DNA of 5,716 nucleotides from an uncultured Phenylobacterium sp. (GTDB lineage: Bacteria > Pseudomonadota > Alphaproteobacteria > Caulobacterales > Caulobacteraceae): the NCBI GenBank assembly GCA_945952175.1, contig CAMFHW010000301.1, positions 1 to 5,716 of the forward strand, given 5' to 3'. Both the position numbers and the translations under genes were made by a program. This document shows positions 5,046 to 5,716 of this stretch, piece after piece (the stretch's first letter is position 1; each line of letters opens with the position of its first letter). Under the pieces are notes generated by a model. That model was not told the origin of the DNA. It saw only the letters and a list, made by a program, of their open reading frames with translations, and did no database searches.

Positions 5046-5716
5046 TTGCCGAACATCGCATTCGTCAGTCCCAAGGGGGGCGCGGGCAAGACCACCGCCG
5101 CGCTGTTGCTGGCGCTCGGCCTGAACGCGCGCGGCGGGCGGGTGGCGATGATCGATTCCGACCCGAACAAGCCGCTGGTCCACTGGGCGAACCTGCCGGG
5201 CAGGCCGCCCAAGGTGACGGTGCATCCGGCGCCCACCGCCGAGGACATCCGCGACGCCCTGCGCGAGGCCCAGAGGCTCAATCCCGACTGGATCATCCTC
5301 GACACCGAGGGCTCGGTGCGCGGGGCGATGGCGTTCACGGCCCTGCGGCTCGACCTGGTGCTGACCCCGCTGGCCGCCTCGCAGCTGGAGGCCCTGCAGG
5401 CGATCAAGGCGGCCGAGATGGTGCGCCAGTTCGGCAAGCGCGCCGGGCGCATGACCCTGCATCGCTGCCTGCTGACCCGGGTGCCGGCGGCGGTGCGGCC
5501 CAAGGCGCTGCGCCTGGTGGTGGACGAGCTGAAGGCGAGCGACATCCAGTTGCTGGACACGCCGCTGATCGAGAAGGAGGCCTTCCGCCAGCTGTTCATG
5601 GTGGGCGGGGGCCTGGAGGGCCTGGCGGAGGTCGGACAGTCCGGCCTCGTCGCGGCCCAGGCCAATGCCGAGGCCTATGTGGCCGCGGTGCTGGCCCTGC
5701 TGGACCAGGCCAAGAC
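5046..5716 (+). CDS. ParA/VirC1-family ATPase (3' end outside window)
   Basis: The visible 223 residues form nearly a whole P-loop ATPase of the ParA/MinD superfamily. The deviant Walker A 'SPKGGAGKTT' (8-17) has signature Lys10 and catalytic Lys15. 'MIDSDPNKPLVHWA' (35-48) carries the switch aspartates, and 'DWIILDTEG' (81-89) is Walker B. 'LVLTPLAASQLEALQAI' (104-120) and 'LLTRVPAAVRPKALR' (142-156) match the later strands. The small size, with no DNA-binding N-terminal extension, and GGAGKTT rather than GGVGKTT fit VirC1-like or small ParA proteins. These position plasmids, transfer complexes or other cargo on the nucleoid. No parB is visible; it could lie to the right. Start TTG 5046 is set by AAGGA seven bases upstream. 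No stop occurs before the window ends, but homologues are about this long, so few residues should be missing. Confidence 0.9.
   Translation, partial: MPNIAFVSPKGGAGKTTAALLLALGLNARGGRVAMIDSDPNKPLVHWANLPGRPPKVTVHPAPTAEDIRDALREAQRLNPDWIILDTEGSVRGAMAFTALRLDLVLTPLAASQLEALQAIKAAEMVRQFGKRAGRMTLHRCLLTRVPAAVRPKALRLVVDELKASDIQLLDTPLIEKEAFRQLFMVGGGLEGLAEVGQSGLVAAQANAEAYVAAVLALLDQAK

Noticed and set aside
4651..5124. Possible small genes inside the palindromic repeat on either strand.
   Set aside because: The translations are products of repeat sequence and stems, with no ribosome site or recognisable domain.
3666..5462. Very long minus-strand open frame across the oxygenase and ParA genes.
   Set aside because: Its translation is Arg/Gly/Pro-rich without recognisable domains. 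It runs through both repeats and opposes two well-supported plus-strand genes.
1..5716. CRISPR array, tRNA, rRNA or transposase gene.
   Set aside because: No regularly spaced identical repeats, no cloverleaf with a CCA-adjacent acceptor, no rRNA motifs and no transposase-like protein were seen. The three-way junction at 4695-4767 lacks tRNA-conserved loops.

Overview
The window is very GC-rich, with strong G/C bias at third codon positions. It holds six protein genes and two complex palindromic intergenic repeats. The gene content (ArsR plus SRPBCC pair, zinc-free MDR oxidoreductase, TPR-methyltransferase, DUF2236 oxygenase, VirC1-like ParA), the repeat types and the gene style suggest an alphaproteobacterium, probably Caulobacteraceae (Caulobacter or Phenylobacterium-like). 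This assignment is an inference from composition and protein style; there is no rRNA or other taxonomic marker.

Layout. From left to right on the minus strand are an SRPBCC/AHSA1-like protein (105-575), the ArsR-family regulator that precedes it in a 4-base-overlap operon (572-931), a medium-chain (MDR) oxidoreductase (1264-2403) and a TPR plus class I methyltransferase protein (2488-3669). A 92-bp divergent gap separates these from the plus-strand genes: a DUF2236/MpaB-like oxygenase (3762-4643) and, after a 400-bp intergenic region, a VirC1/ParA-type ATPase starting at TTG 5046 and running off the right edge.

Intergenic DNA. The 932-1263 gap contains a good sigma70-type promoter for the arsR operon, placed so that the mRNA should begin at or within a few bases of the ATG. 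It also contains a nested inverted-repeat element (1000-1251). The right half of a second copy of that element lies at 1-92. Both copies end exactly 12 bases beyond the stop codon of a minus-strand gene, and together they bracket the arsR operon. The 4644-5045 gap contains a second repeat type: a large palindrome (4677-4884) of the CTCCCCTTGCGGG family. Its left arm is interrupted by a 73-base insert that folds perfectly into a three-way junction.

Function. ArsR probably represses its own operon, which includes the SRPBCC protein. The MDR and methyltransferase genes are adjacent and co-directional but 84 bp apart, with no shared pathway evident. The oxygenase and the ParA-like gene look unrelated. 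No defence system, CRISPR array, transposase, tRNA or rRNA was seen. The most unusual material is in the structured repeats and the arsR control region.
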